Assembly (NCBI RefSeq): GCF_014201195.1
Contig: NZ_JACHDS010000001.1
Span: 4,402,001-4,466,000, forward strand
From: Nocardiopsis mwathae
Lineage (GTDB): Bacteria; Actinomycetota; Actinomycetes; Streptosporangiales; Streptosporangiaceae
DNA: 64,000 nt
Direction: 5' to 3'
Within the stretch, counting starts at the first letter, position 1. Each line of letters starts with the position of its first letter. The notes under the pieces are model-generated. The model was not told the DNA's origin. It saw nothing but the letters and a program-made list of their open reading frames with translations, and did no database searches. A program made the position numbers and the translations under genes. Of the stretch, positions 24,873 through 33,073 are shown piece after piece.

Positions 24873-25862
24873 ATGGCCGACCATCCCGTACCCGCGCCCG
24901 CCGAACCCTACCGCGACGGCTTCCACTCCCTGCGTTCGGGCGGACTGAACTGGGGCTCCCTGCCACTGCGGCTGTTCGCGAAAGGCAACGCGAAGTTCTG
25001 GGACCCCGCCGACATCGACCTGAGCCGCGACGCCGAGGACTGGCAGGCGCTCAGCGGCGAGACCAGGACCCGCGTCCTGCGCCTGTGCGCGCAGTTCGTG
25101 GCCGGCGAGGAGGCCGTCACCTCCGACATCCGGCCGTTCATCGGTGCGATGGCCGCCGAAGGGCGCATCGGCGACGAGATGTACCTGACCCAGTTCGCGT
25201 TCGAGGAGGCCAGGCACGTCCAGGCCTTCCGGTTGTGGTTGGACGCGCTGGGGGTGACCGACGACCTGCATGCCTATGTCGACGCCAACCCCGGCTACTG
25301 CGCGCTGTTCTACGAGGAGCTCCCCGGGGCGCTGCGAGCCCTGGAGCGCGACCCCAGCCCCCGCAACCAGGTCCGCGCGTCGGTCACCTACAACCACGTC
25401 ATCGAGGGCTCGCTGGCGCTGACCGGCTACTACGCCTGGAACCACCTGTGCCGGGCGCGCGGCATCTTCCCCGGGATGCGCAGGATCATCCGGCACATCG
25501 GCGACGACGAGCGCCGCCACATGGCGTGGGGCACCTTCACGTGCCGGCGCCACGTGGCCGCCGACGACGCCAACTGGCAGGTGATCGCCGACCGGCTGGA
25601 AGAGCTGATGCCGCACCTGATCAAGACGGTCGGGCGCCGCGCGGAGGAGATCGTCGGCCCGGAGGAGCAGAGGTACGAGCTGCCCGACGGCGAACTGCAG
25701 CGCTACGCCGACGACCGGGCCCGGCGCCGCCTGGGCGCCATCGAGACCGCCCGCGGGGTCCCGCTCTCCCGCATCGACACCGACGCCTCACCGGAGGAAC
25801 TGGAGGAGCGCTTCGGCGAGGAGGACCGGGCCGTGATGGAAGGGCTGGCCGGGCCGGGCTGA
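24873..25862 (+). CDS. R2-like ligand-binding oxidase (R2lox)
   Basis: 329 residues of the ferritin-like R2lox family. The six metal ligands are all in place: E79, E112, H115 (in 'FEEARHVQ'), E178 (in 'NHVIEGS'), E213 and H216 (in 'DDERRH'). The valine (V82, in 'GEEAVTSD') and tyrosine (Y173, in 'VTYNHVIEG') that form the ether cross-link in this family are both present. R2lox proteins hold a Mn/Fe site and a bound fatty acid and are thought to be two-electron oxidases, not ribonucleotide reductases. ATG 24873 lies 8 nt after GGAGG. Confidence 0.9.
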   Translation: MADHPVPAPAEPYRDGFHSLRSGGLNWGSLPLRLFAKGNAKFWDPADIDLSRDAEDWQALSGETRTRVLRLCAQFVAGEEAVTSDIRPFIGAMAAEGRIGDEMYLTQFAFEEARHVQAFRLWLDALGVTDDLHAYVDANPGYCALFYEELPGALRALERDPSPRNQVRASVTYNHVIEGSLALTGYYAWNHLCRARGIFPGMRRIIRHIGDDERRHMAWGTFTCRRHVAADDANWQVIADRLEELMPHLIKTVGRRAEEIVGPEEQRYELPDGELQRYADDRARRRLGAIETARGVPLSRIDTDASPEELEERFGEEDRAVMEGLAGPG

Positions 25863-25928
25863 CGGCGTCGCAACCGCCCCATCCGACGTGCCAGGGGGCG
25901 GTCGGAGCGGTCGTCTAGGGTGTTCGCC

Positions 25929-26357
25929 ATGGGAACACCAGTGCCATCCGCTTCGCCCGCGCCGGTCATCGACGCCATCGCGTGGGTACACGTGCGCGAC
26001 GGGCGCCTGCTGTGCGCGCGGACGCACGGCCGGGAGCTCTTCTACCTGCCCGGCGGCAAGCCGGAGCCCGGGGAGAGCCCCGAGGCCGCGGTGACGCGCG
26101 AGGTCGAGGAGGAAGTCTCGGTGGCGCTGCGCCCCGGCACGATCCGGCCGTTCACGGTGGTCGACGAGCTGGCCGACGGCTACCCCGAGGGCACCCGGGT
26201 CCGGCTGTCCTGCTACGTCGCCGAGCACGACGGCGATCCGGTCCCGACCAACGAGATCGCCGAGCTGGCCTGGCTCGACAGCGCCGGCCGGTCCCGCTGC
26301 GCCCCGGCCGTGCGGCGGGTCATCGACGAGCTCGCCGACCGGGGCCTGGTCGGCTGA
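25929..26357 (+). CDS. NUDIX hydrolase
   Basis: 142 residues with the Nudix box 'GGKPEPGESPEAAVTREVEEEVSV' at about 42-65, which binds Mg and hydrolyses nucleoside diphosphate linkages. The N-terminal 'IDAIAWVHVRDGRLLCARTHGRELFYLPGG' resembles MutT/8-oxo-dGTP-cleaning enzymes, but the substrate is not certain. It is 66 bp downstream of R2lox on the same strand and may be co-transcribed. ATG 25929 is used; a GTG three codons earlier is possible. Confidence 0.85.
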   Translation: MGTPVPSASPAPVIDAIAWVHVRDGRLLCARTHGRELFYLPGGKPEPGESPEAAVTREVEEEVSVALRPGTIRPFTVVDELADGYPEGTRVRLSCYVAEHDGDPVPTNEIAELAWLDSAGRSRCAPAVRRVIDELADRGLVG

Positions 26358-26361
26358 TCCC

Positions 26362-26391
26362 CCTCTCCCCCGAGATCATCAGGGGGAGAGG
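26362..26391. terminator. 10-bp hairpin between convergent NUDIX and CPBP genes
   Basis: CCTCTCCCCC (26362-26371) pairs perfectly with GGGGGAGAGG (26382-26391) around a 10-nt loop that contains GAGATCATC, a sequence like the inner boundary of the window's GTTGATC palindromes. Confidence 0.6.
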
Positions 26392-26478
26392 CGCGGGTGG
26401 AGGGCCGGAGGTACGTGGCGGTGCCGACGCCGCCGGCGCGCGACGCCGGCACGCCACTCCCCTGAGGCTCCGTCCCCC

Positions 26479-27435
26479 TCAGGGCTCCCGGTCGGGTTCT
26501 GGGGTGCGCCAGTTCACGGGCGCGGGGTGGGCGAGCTGGTAGAGCAGCACGGCGAGGCCGCAGGGCAGGAACGCGAACGCGATCAGCAACAGCGGCAGCG
26601 GGTCGCCGACGGCGAACTGGCCGTGCGCATCCGTGGCCAGCAGGACCTGGGCGGCGACCTGGAAGGACAGGTGGAAACCCACACAGGCCCACGTGTTGCC
26701 GCTGACCACGCGGATGCAGCCGAGGACGATCCCCACCGCGAGAAGCACCAGGAAGCGGGCGAGGCCGATGGGCTCGTCACCCAGGACGCCCCACAGCACG
26801 GCGCCGAACAGGCTGAACAGCACCGCCTGGGCGAGCACCGCGGCGCCCGGCCGCATCGCGGTCATGAGGTTGCGCTGCAGGTACCCGCGGAAGACCAGCT
26901 CCTCTGGCAGGGCCTCGTAGAACAGCACGAGGACGGCCAGCACCACGATGAACAGCAGCGCCTCGGGCACCGAGGTGAGCAGGGTGATGCGCGTCCAGCC
27001 GAACGCCACGCACACCGCGGTGCCCACGGCGGCCGGCACCGACCAGACGGCCATCCCCAGCAGCAGGTGCCGCCATCCCTCACGCAGTGGGGTGAGGCCG
27101 AGGCCGCTCCACGGGCGCCGGTCGAGGTGGCGGCGCGCCAGCACGACCATCGGAATGGCGACCAGGCTGACCAGCGCCGCCGACAGCGCGTGCCCGGCGA
27201 GGCTGTAGCCCGGCCCGGTGACCGTGCGGACCACCCACCCCACCAGCGGCCACAGCAGGGTCGCGGCGACGGCCACGGCCGCCACCCGCCAGACCAGGTC
27301 GGGCGGTCGGCCGAAGGAGAGGGCGGAGAGCGGCGGGGGCGGTTCGGGGAGGCGGGGGTCGCCGCTGTGTGCCCCTGCCCCGTCCGCCGCACCGGACGGG
27401 GCTCCGGGCCGGGGCGCTGCGCGCCGTTCACTCAT
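26479..27435 (-). CDS. CPBP family intramembrane metalloprotease
   Basis: 318 residues, about eight transmembrane segments after a 45-residue proline-rich cytoplasmic tail. Motif 1 'EALPEELVFRGYLQRNLM' has E-E-x-x-x-R, motif 2 is the F-x-x-x-(H/N)-like segment, and motif 3 'NTWACVGFHLSFQ' supplies the histidine; this is the CAAX protease/bacteriocin-processing (Abi) signature. Substrate unknown. Its start overlaps the PhyH-like stop by 8 nt (ATGAGTGA), so it is coupled to the upstream gene. Probably regulated by the TetR gene at the head of the cluster. Confidence 0.85.
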   Translation of the reverse strand: MSERRAAPRPGAPSGAADGAGAHSGDPRLPEPPPPLSALSFGRPPDLVWRVAAVAVAATLLWPLVGWVVRTVTGPGYSLAGHALSAALVSLVAIPMVVLARRHLDRRPWSGLGLTPLREGWRHLLLGMAVWSVPAAVGTAVCVAFGWTRITLLTSVPEALLFIVVLAVLVLFYEALPEELVFRGYLQRNLMTAMRPGAAVLAQAVLFSLFGAVLWGVLGDEPIGLARFLVLLAVGIVLGCIRVVSGNTWACVGFHLSFQVAAQVLLATDAHGQFAVGDPLPLLLIAFAFLPCGLAVLLYQLAHPAPVNWRTPEPDREP

Positions 27436-28159
27436 GAAGCGCTCCTGTGATCAGGGGGAAGTCCGCTCCGCCGAGGGGATGGCCGACCGTCAGGCCGAGC
27501 GGGTCGGTAACCGGGTCGGGGCGCCCGTTGTACGTGGCGTCCGCCGCCATGTATCTCGCGCTCAGCACGATGCGCGGTTCCGTGGTCGTGTTGCCGTTCG
27601 CCCAGCGGACCGTGCGGGCGCTGTGGAAGACGGCGTCGCCCGCGGCCAGCGGCAGCGTGACCGAGGGTCCGCGCAGGACCGGAACGATGCCGAGGTCCCG
27701 GTGCGAGCCGGGGATGAAGGAGAGGCAGCCGCGCTCCGGAGGGATGTCGGAGAGGGCGACCCAGGCGGTGATCGTCTCCGCCGAGTCGTAAGGGTCGTAG
27801 GGGGCGTCGCTGTAGCGCACGGTCGGCCTGCCGCACTCCGGCTCCTGGTAGAGGAAGCAGCCGCTGAACAGGCGCATCGCCCGCCCCGTGAGAGCGGAGG
27901 CCGACTCCCCCAGCGGGCCCAGGACGAGGTCGCGCAGGGTCCCCTCGGAGCGCCAGTCGCCGGCGCCGCGCAGGACGGTCATGCCCCGCTGGTCCCACCG
28001 CGGTTCGGCTTCGTACCGGTAGGCCTCCCACGCGGCCCCGCGCGCGTGGATGAGGGACTCGCCGTACAGCAGGCGGGGGACACGGACGACCCCTGCCTTC
28101 CGGTAGTCGGTGATGTCGGCTTCGAGCAGGGTGGTGAACGGGTGTCGTTCGACTCGCAC
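27428..28159 (-). CDS. Phytanoyl-CoA dioxygenase-fold protein without iron histidines
   Basis: 243 residues aligned with PhyH-family 2-oxoglutarate oxygenases: 'ITAWVALSDIPPERGCLSFIPGSH', 'GDAVFHSARTVRWANGNTTTEPRIVLSARYM'. In active members the first metal motif is H-x-D and the distal histidine follows 'RTL'. Here the positions read Y116-S-D118 and R185 (T-V-R-W), while the 2-oxoglutarate-binding arginine (R196) remains. So Fe(II) chemistry of the usual kind is doubtful. GTG 28159 has GAGAGGAGA nine bases upstream. It sits between a TetR regulator and a CPBP protease. Confidence 0.75.
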   Translation of the reverse strand: MRVERHPFTTLLEADITDYRKAGVVRVPRLLYGESLIHARGAAWEAYRYEAEPRWDQRGMTVLRGAGDWRSEGTLRDLVLGPLGESASALTGRAMRLFSGCFLYQEPECGRPTVRYSDAPYDPYDSAETITAWVALSDIPPERGCLSFIPGSHRDLGIVPVLRGPSVTLPLAAGDAVFHSARTVRWANGNTTTEPRIVLSARYMAADATYNGRPDPVTDPLGLTVGHPLGGADFPLITGALHE

Positions 28160-28227
28160 GACGGTCTCTCCTCTCGGGATGGCGTCCGCGGTCGGTCGGA
28201 TGTGCCCGGAAGCGCGCCGGTCCGGCG

Positions 28228-28845
28228 TCACTTTCGGATCGCGAGGTCGAAGAGGGTGATCAGCTCGGCCGTATAGGCCTTCAGGTCCAGGTCGGGGTTT
28301 CTCGCCCACTGGTCGAGCGCCCCCTCGATGCCCTGCCGGACGGTGACCGCGACGACCCGGGGATCGAAGTCGCGGAACTCCCCGTTCTCCTGTCCCTTGC
28401 TCAGGAGATCCTGGAGGACCGTGACCGTCTCCTCCCATTTCTGGGCGAACCGCGGCTTCCCGTCGCTCGTACGGTGGCCGTCGACGATGGACGCCATGGC
28501 CAGGTACCGGGTCCGGTTCGCTCCCCAGTAGTCGAGCTCCACCTCCATGTGGACGTGCAGCCGCTCGGTCTCGGTGCGCGCGGACGCCAGCCGGGGCTCG
28601 ATGAGTGCCCAGCCGTCGTCGAAGATCTGCGTCACGACCTGTTCGAGCAGGTCGTCCTTGCCCGCGAAGTGGTAGGAGATGACGCTCTTGCTGATGCCCG
28701 CGTGCTGAGCGATGCGGGCCAGTGACGCCTGCGCGTATCCCACCTCGGCGACGGTCTCGGTCGCCGCCTTGATGATCTGCACCCGACGGGCGGCCTCGAT
28801 GAAGGGGTTGCGTTTTCGGCCGACCGCACTGATTTTCGGCTGCAT
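28228..28845 (-). CDS. TetR family regulator heading the PhyH-CPBP operon
   Basis: 205 residues: HTH 'RRVQIIKAATETVAEVGYAQASLARIAQHAGISKSVISYHFAGKDDLLEQVV' and a C-terminal domain of the TetR_C type. ATG 28845 is chosen; the frame is open to 28881. A 16-bp perfect palindrome lies 11-26 bp upstream. The PhyH-like gene starts 69 bp after its stop on the same strand, so all three genes probably form one self-repressed operon; the ABC exporter is divergent and may share the control. Confidence 0.88.
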   Translation of the reverse strand: MQPKISAVGRKRNPFIEAARRVQIIKAATETVAEVGYAQASLARIAQHAGISKSVISYHFAGKDDLLEQVVTQIFDDGWALIEPRLASARTETERLHVHMEVELDYWGANRTRYLAMASIVDGHRTSDGKPRFAQKWEETVTVLQDLLSKGQENGEFRDFDPRVVAVTVRQGIEGALDQWARNPDLDLKAYTAELITLFDLAIRK

Positions 28846-28855
28846 GGCGCAAAGA

Positions 28856-28871
28856 TAGGCCGATCGGCCTA
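28856..28871. promoter_or_regulatory. TetR operator candidate upstream of the TetR gene
   Basis: TAGGCCGATCGGCCTA is a perfect 16-bp palindrome located 11 bp before the TetR start and 127 bp before the divergent ABC transporter gene. Size and placement fit an autoregulatory site. Confidence 0.6.
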
Positions 28872-28997
28872 CGCGCGGCAAGGGGATAGCCGACTTCGGC
28901 CAGACCGCGATCTCCCCAGATCAGCAGGGATTCGCTGCTTCCCGCAGGTAAAAAACCTCTGGCGCCGGACACTCTCCCGTGGATAACCTGCGACGCT

Positions 28998-30809
28998 GTG
29001 CGAGCCCTTCCCGAACGCGATCCAGGAACCCCCGACCACCGATCGGCCGGGCGGTACCTGCTCTGGCTGGCGCGCAGGCAGTGGTGGCCGCTGGCCGTCG
29101 CCGCGGTCTACCTCACCGTCTACATGTCCCTCCAGGCGCTGCACCCGGTCGTTCTCGGGGCCGCCGTGGACGACGGGCTGGCTTCGGGTGACCCGGAGCG
29201 GCTGCTGCTGTGGGGCGCGGCGCTGCTCGCCATGAGCGTCGGAATCGCGCTCCTCATCACCCCGACCCACCGCGCCGAGGCGTTCAACTGGTACGCCTCC
29301 GCCTACCGCACCGTCCAGGTGGTGACGCGGAGGTCGGCGCACCTTGGCGCCACGCTCACCCGGCGGCTGCCGACCGGCGAGGTCGTCGCCGTAGGCACCA
29401 CCGACATCGACGACATCGGCGAGATGTTCGAGCGGGTCGCCCGGCTCGCCTCCGCCGTCCTCACCATCGCCCTGGTCAGCGCGCTGATGCTGTGGTCATC
29501 GGTGCAGATGGGGCTGGCCGTCCTCATCGGGGTGCCGCTGATCGTGCTGTGCTCGGGCCCCCTCCTGCGCCCCCTGCACCGGCGCGAGTCCCGACAGCGC
29601 GACCTCCAGGCCGCGGTCGCGACCCGCGCCACCGACATCGTCGCCGGGCTGCGCGTCCTGCGGGGAATCGGCGGCGAGCGGGTGTCGGAGACCCGCTACA
29701 CCGCCGAGTCCCAGCGCGCCCGCGCCGCCGGCGTCCACGTCGGCTGGCTGACGGCGGCACTCCACGCGCTCCAGGTCCTCCTGCCCGGCCTGCTGATGGC
29801 CGGGATCATCTGGCTCGGTGCCCGCCTCGCCCTCGCGGGCGAGATCACCCCCGGCCAGCTGGTGACCTTCTACGGCTACACGGCGTTCCTGATGATCCCC
29901 GTGAGCGATCTGATGCGCACGACGAACTTCATCGTCAGCGCACACGTGTCCGCCCGGCGGATCGTCCGGATCCTGTCCCTCCCCCACGACCTCCCCGAAC
30001 CCGAACAGCCCGCTGACGCCCCCGACGGGCCCGTCGACCTGCACGACGCGGGCAGCGGAGTCACCGTCCGGGCCGACCGCCTCACCGGCATCGCCTGTAC
30101 CGACATGGAACAGGCGACGCTGATCGCCGACCGGCTCGGCCGCTACCACGACGACCCCGACTCCGACGTGACCATGCGCCCCGCAGCGGCCGGAGGGCCG
30201 GACGGGGCCGCGAGCCCCACCCGGCTCCGGGACCTGCCGCTGGACCACGTCCGCCGGCGCATCCTCGTCGCCGCCAACGGCGCGGTGCTATTCTCCGGGC
30301 CCCTGCGCGGCGAGCTCTCCCCCGACGGCGGGGCCACGGACGAACGCATCCACGCGGCCGTCCGCACCGCCTGCGCCGACGACATCGTCGATGCGCTGCC
30401 CGGGGGGCTGGACGGTCACGTGGCCGACCACGGCCGCGAGTTCTCCGGCGGTCAGCAGCAGCGGCTCCGGCTGGCCCGCGCCCTGCTCGCCGACCCCGAT
30501 GTGCTGATCCTGCTCGAACCGGCCTCGGCCGTCGACGCGCACACCGAGTCGGCCATCGCCGGCCGACTCGGCGCGGCGCGGCAGGGCCGCACGACCGCCG
30601 TGCTGACGACCAGCCCGCTCCTCCTCGACCGCACCGACCACGTGGTCTTCGTCGACGGCGGGCGGGTCGTGGCCGAGGGGACACACCGCGAGCTGCTGCG
30701 CACGGAGCCGCGGTACGCGCGGACGGTGCTCCGCTCCGCGGCGGACGACGACGGCGACACCCCCGCCACCGGCAGGGCCGTCCCGGCAAGCGCAGGAGAG
30801 AGCAGATGA
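28998..30809 (+). CDS. ABC exporter half, NBD lacking Walker A and B
   Basis: 603 residues: a six-helix type I exporter membrane domain (about residues 20-320) and a C-terminal nucleotide-binding domain. The NBD keeps the signature 'EFSGGQQQRLRLARALL' (from ~480), but the Walker A position reads 'LTGIACTDMEQATLIADRL' without any G-x-x-G-x-G-K, and Walker B ends V-L-I-L-L-E-P instead of I-L-D-E-P. Alone it should not hydrolyse ATP. It starts with GTG at 28998 and its stop overlaps the next gene's ATG (ATGA). Partner: the next ABC half. Confidence 0.88.
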   Translation: MRALPERDPGTPDHRSAGRYLLWLARRQWWPLAVAAVYLTVYMSLQALHPVVLGAAVDDGLASGDPERLLLWGAALLAMSVGIALLITPTHRAEAFNWYASAYRTVQVVTRRSAHLGATLTRRLPTGEVVAVGTTDIDDIGEMFERVARLASAVLTIALVSALMLWSSVQMGLAVLIGVPLIVLCSGPLLRPLHRRESRQRDLQAAVATRATDIVAGLRVLRGIGGERVSETRYTAESQRARAAGVHVGWLTAALHALQVLLPGLLMAGIIWLGARLALAGEITPGQLVTFYGYTAFLMIPVSDLMRTTNFIVSAHVSARRIVRILSLPHDLPEPEQPADAPDGPVDLHDAGSGVTVRADRLTGIACTDMEQATLIADRLGRYHDDPDSDVTMRPAAAGGPDGAASPTRLRDLPLDHVRRRILVAANGAVLFSGPLRGELSPDGGATDERIHAAVRTACADDIVDALPGGLDGHVADHGREFSGGQQQRLRLARALLADPDVLILLEPASAVDAHTESAIAGRLGAARQGRTTAVLTTSPLLLDRTDHVVFVDGGRVVAEGTHRELLRTEPRYARTVLRSAADDDGDTPATGRAVPASAGESR

Positions 30810-32656
30810 CCGCCACGACCACCGGCGCCGCCGAGGACCACCAGGGTGCGGCCCCGCACACACCGGACCGGCCCCACCGCGAGATCCTGCCCATCACCGA
30901 CTCCGCCCACGTGCGCCGACGGCTGGCGGCGGCGGGCCGCACGCACTGGCGCATCCTCGTTTCGATCGTCGCGCTGCACGCGGTCGCCGCCATCGCGGGG
31001 CTGGCCGCGCCCTGGCTGCTCGGCACCATCATCGACGCCGTCCGGGACGGCACCACCGCCGCGCGCATCGACCTCACGGTCGCGCTGATCGCGGTGGCGG
31101 TGCTGGTGCACGCCGCGTTCACCTACGGATCGGTCGCCCAGGCGATCCGATTCGGCGAAGGCTTCCTCGCCGAGCTGCGCGAGGACTTCATGCGCGCCGT
31201 CCTGCGCCTTCCCCTGGCGAAGGTGGAGCGTGCCGGGACCGGCGACCTCGTCACCCGCACCGGCCGCGACATCGGCCACCTGGCACACGTGGTGCGCTAC
31301 TCCCTGCCCGAGACCATCATCGCGGTGGTCACCTGCACCCTGACGATCGCCGCCATCGGTGCCGTGCACCCCCTGCTCCTGCTGCCCGCGCTCACGTCGG
31401 TCCCGGTGTTCTGGCTGGGCACCCGGTGGTACCTGCGGCGCGCACCGCGGGGCTACGACCGGGAGCTGGCCACCTACGGCGACCTGACCCAGGGGATGAC
31501 CGACACGGTGGAGGGCGCGCACACCATCGAGGCCCTGCGCCGCGCCGAGCGCATGACCGCCCGCGGCGACGCGAACATCTCCCGCGCGTACGCCGCCGAG
31601 CGCTACACGCTCTGGCTGCGGTCGGTCTGGTTCCCGATCCTGGACTTCGGCTACGGGCTGCCGGTGGCCGCCACCTTCCTCATGGGCGGCTGGCTCTACA
31701 CCCAGGACGTCGTGACGCTGGGCCAGGCCACCGCCGCGACCCTGTTCACGACCCAACTCATCCAGCCGCTCGACCGGCTGATCATGCAGCTCGACTCCCT
31801 GATGTACGGCTTCGCGGCGATGCGGCGGCTCCTCGGTGTCCGGCTCGCCTCATCGGAGCACCCGGCCACCGGACACGACACCGCGACCGCGGCGGCGGCG
31901 TCACCCGCGCGGGTCACGGCGGCGGCCGCAGCGGTCGAACTCCGCGACGTCCGCTTCGCCTACCGCCCGGACCAGGAGGTGCTGCACGGCGTCGACCTCG
32001 CGCTGCGGCCGGGCGAGCGGCTGGCCATGGTCGGCCCCAGCGGCGCGGGCAAGTCGACCCTGGGCAAGCTGATCGCCGGAATCCACGGCCCGACCTCTGG
32101 CACCGTTCTCGTCGATGGGACGGACCTGGCCGCCCTGCCCGCCCACGAACAGCGGAGCCGGGTCGTGCTGGTCACCCAGGAGACGCACGTGTTCGGCGAC
32201 ACCCTCGGCGAGAACGTGGCCCTGGCCCGCGAAGGCGACGTCACCGCCGAGGAGATCTGGGCGGCCCTGGAGGCGGTCGACGCCGCGGACTGGGTCCGCG
32301 ACCTGCCCGAGGGCCTGGACACCCGGGTCGGCACCGGCGCACTCGAACTCGACCCGGCCCACACCCAGCAGCTGGCCCTGGCCCGCCTGGTCCTGGCCGA
32401 CCCCCGGGTCCTGATCCTGGACGAGGCCACCTCCCTGATCGACCCCGGCGCCGCCCGCCGCCTGGAACGGTCGCTCAACGGAGTGCTGGAAGGCCGCACG
32501 GTCGTCGCCATCGCCCACCGTCTCCACACCGCCCACGACGCCGACCGCATCGCCGTGGTCGAGAACGGCGGCATCACGGAACTGGGCACCCACGACGAAC
32601 TCCTCGCCCGCAACGGCTCGTACGCCTCCCTCTGGCGCACCTGGCACGGCGAGTAA
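30806..32656 (+). CDS. ABC exporter half, NBD with Walker motifs but degenerate signature
   Basis: 616 residues, membrane domain then NBD with intact Walker A 'GPSGAGKST' (about 410-418), Q-loop 'VTQETHVF', Walker B 'VLILDEAT' and H-loop 'AIAHRL'. The ABC signature expected before the 'ALARLVLAD' helix is 'LELDPAHTQQ' instead of L-S-G-G-Q-x-Q. It therefore complements its partner: this subunit's Walker site and the partner's SGGQ form the single complete ATP site of the heterodimer. Coupled by a 4-nt overlap. The substrate is unknown. Confidence 0.9.
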   Translation: MTATTTGAAEDHQGAAPHTPDRPHREILPITDSAHVRRRLAAAGRTHWRILVSIVALHAVAAIAGLAAPWLLGTIIDAVRDGTTAARIDLTVALIAVAVLVHAAFTYGSVAQAIRFGEGFLAELREDFMRAVLRLPLAKVERAGTGDLVTRTGRDIGHLAHVVRYSLPETIIAVVTCTLTIAAIGAVHPLLLLPALTSVPVFWLGTRWYLRRAPRGYDRELATYGDLTQGMTDTVEGAHTIEALRRAERMTARGDANISRAYAAERYTLWLRSVWFPILDFGYGLPVAATFLMGGWLYTQDVVTLGQATAATLFTTQLIQPLDRLIMQLDSLMYGFAAMRRLLGVRLASSEHPATGHDTATAAAASPARVTAAAAAVELRDVRFAYRPDQEVLHGVDLALRPGERLAMVGPSGAGKSTLGKLIAGIHGPTSGTVLVDGTDLAALPAHEQRSRVVLVTQETHVFGDTLGENVALAREGDVTAEEIWAALEAVDAADWVRDLPEGLDTRVGTGALELDPAHTQQLALARLVLADPRVLILDEATSLIDPGAARRLERSLNGVLEGRTVVAIAHRLHTAHDADRIAVVENGGITELGTHDELLARNGSYASLWRTWHGE

Positions 32657-32676
32657 CCCCGATAACCCCAAGCAAA

Positions 32677-32708
32677 AGGTCGGGGCGGGATCTCCCCCGC
32701 CCCGACCT
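32677..32708. terminator. 13-bp hairpin after the ABC operon
   Basis: AGGTCGGGGCGGG (32677-32689) pairs perfectly with CCCGCCCCGACCT (32696-32708). It lies between the ABC operon and the convergent DUF397 gene, so it may work in both directions; A-rich sequence precedes it on the plus strand and so acts as a U-run for the minus strand. Confidence 0.75.
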
Positions 32709-32722
32709 CCATGACCGAATCG

Positions 32723-33055
32723 TCAGCGGCCGAGCCCGCCGGCCTTCACGATCTGGAGGAAGGCCGACCACTCACCAGCGCCAAAGGCCAGGTGCCCCAG
32801 ACCTCGATGCATCGAATCACGCACCGCCGTAGCGATGCCAAGATCTGCCACCTCAATGCAGTTGTTGCCAGTACCGCTGTGGCTGCTCTTGCGAAAGTGC
32901 GCCCGAACCTGCGCAACCTCAAGGCAGTTCTGCTGAGCCGTACTGTGGCTGCTCTTGCGGAAGTCGGGAGGAAGGTGAGCAACCTCGACGCAGGCGCCTC
33001 CTGCGTTGCTGTAGCTGGACTTACGCCATCCAGCCTCAGGCACTCGAAGCGTCAC
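32723..33055 (-). CDS. Triple DUF397 protein
   Basis: 110 residues made of three DUF397 units in a row: 'WRKSSYSNAGGACVEVAHL' (~10-28), 'FRKSSHSTAQQNCLEVAQV' (~32-50) and 'FRKSSHSGTGNNCIEVADL' (~54-72), then a tail 'TAVRDSMHRGLGHLAFGAGEWSAFLQIVKAGG' that looks like the usual DUF397 end. Single DUF397 proteins partner XRE/DUF5753 regulators in actinobacterial development; three units in one chain are unusual. GTG 33055 has GGAGG 10 nt upstream. It follows the XRE gene by 18 bp. Confidence 0.88.
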   Translation of the reverse strand: MTLRVPEAGWRKSSYSNAGGACVEVAHLPPDFRKSSHSTAQQNCLEVAQVRAHFRKSSHSGTGNNCIEVADLGIATAVRDSMHRGLGHLAFGAGEWSAFLQIVKAGGLGR

Positions 33056-33073
33056 GGTGCAGGCACCTCCACA

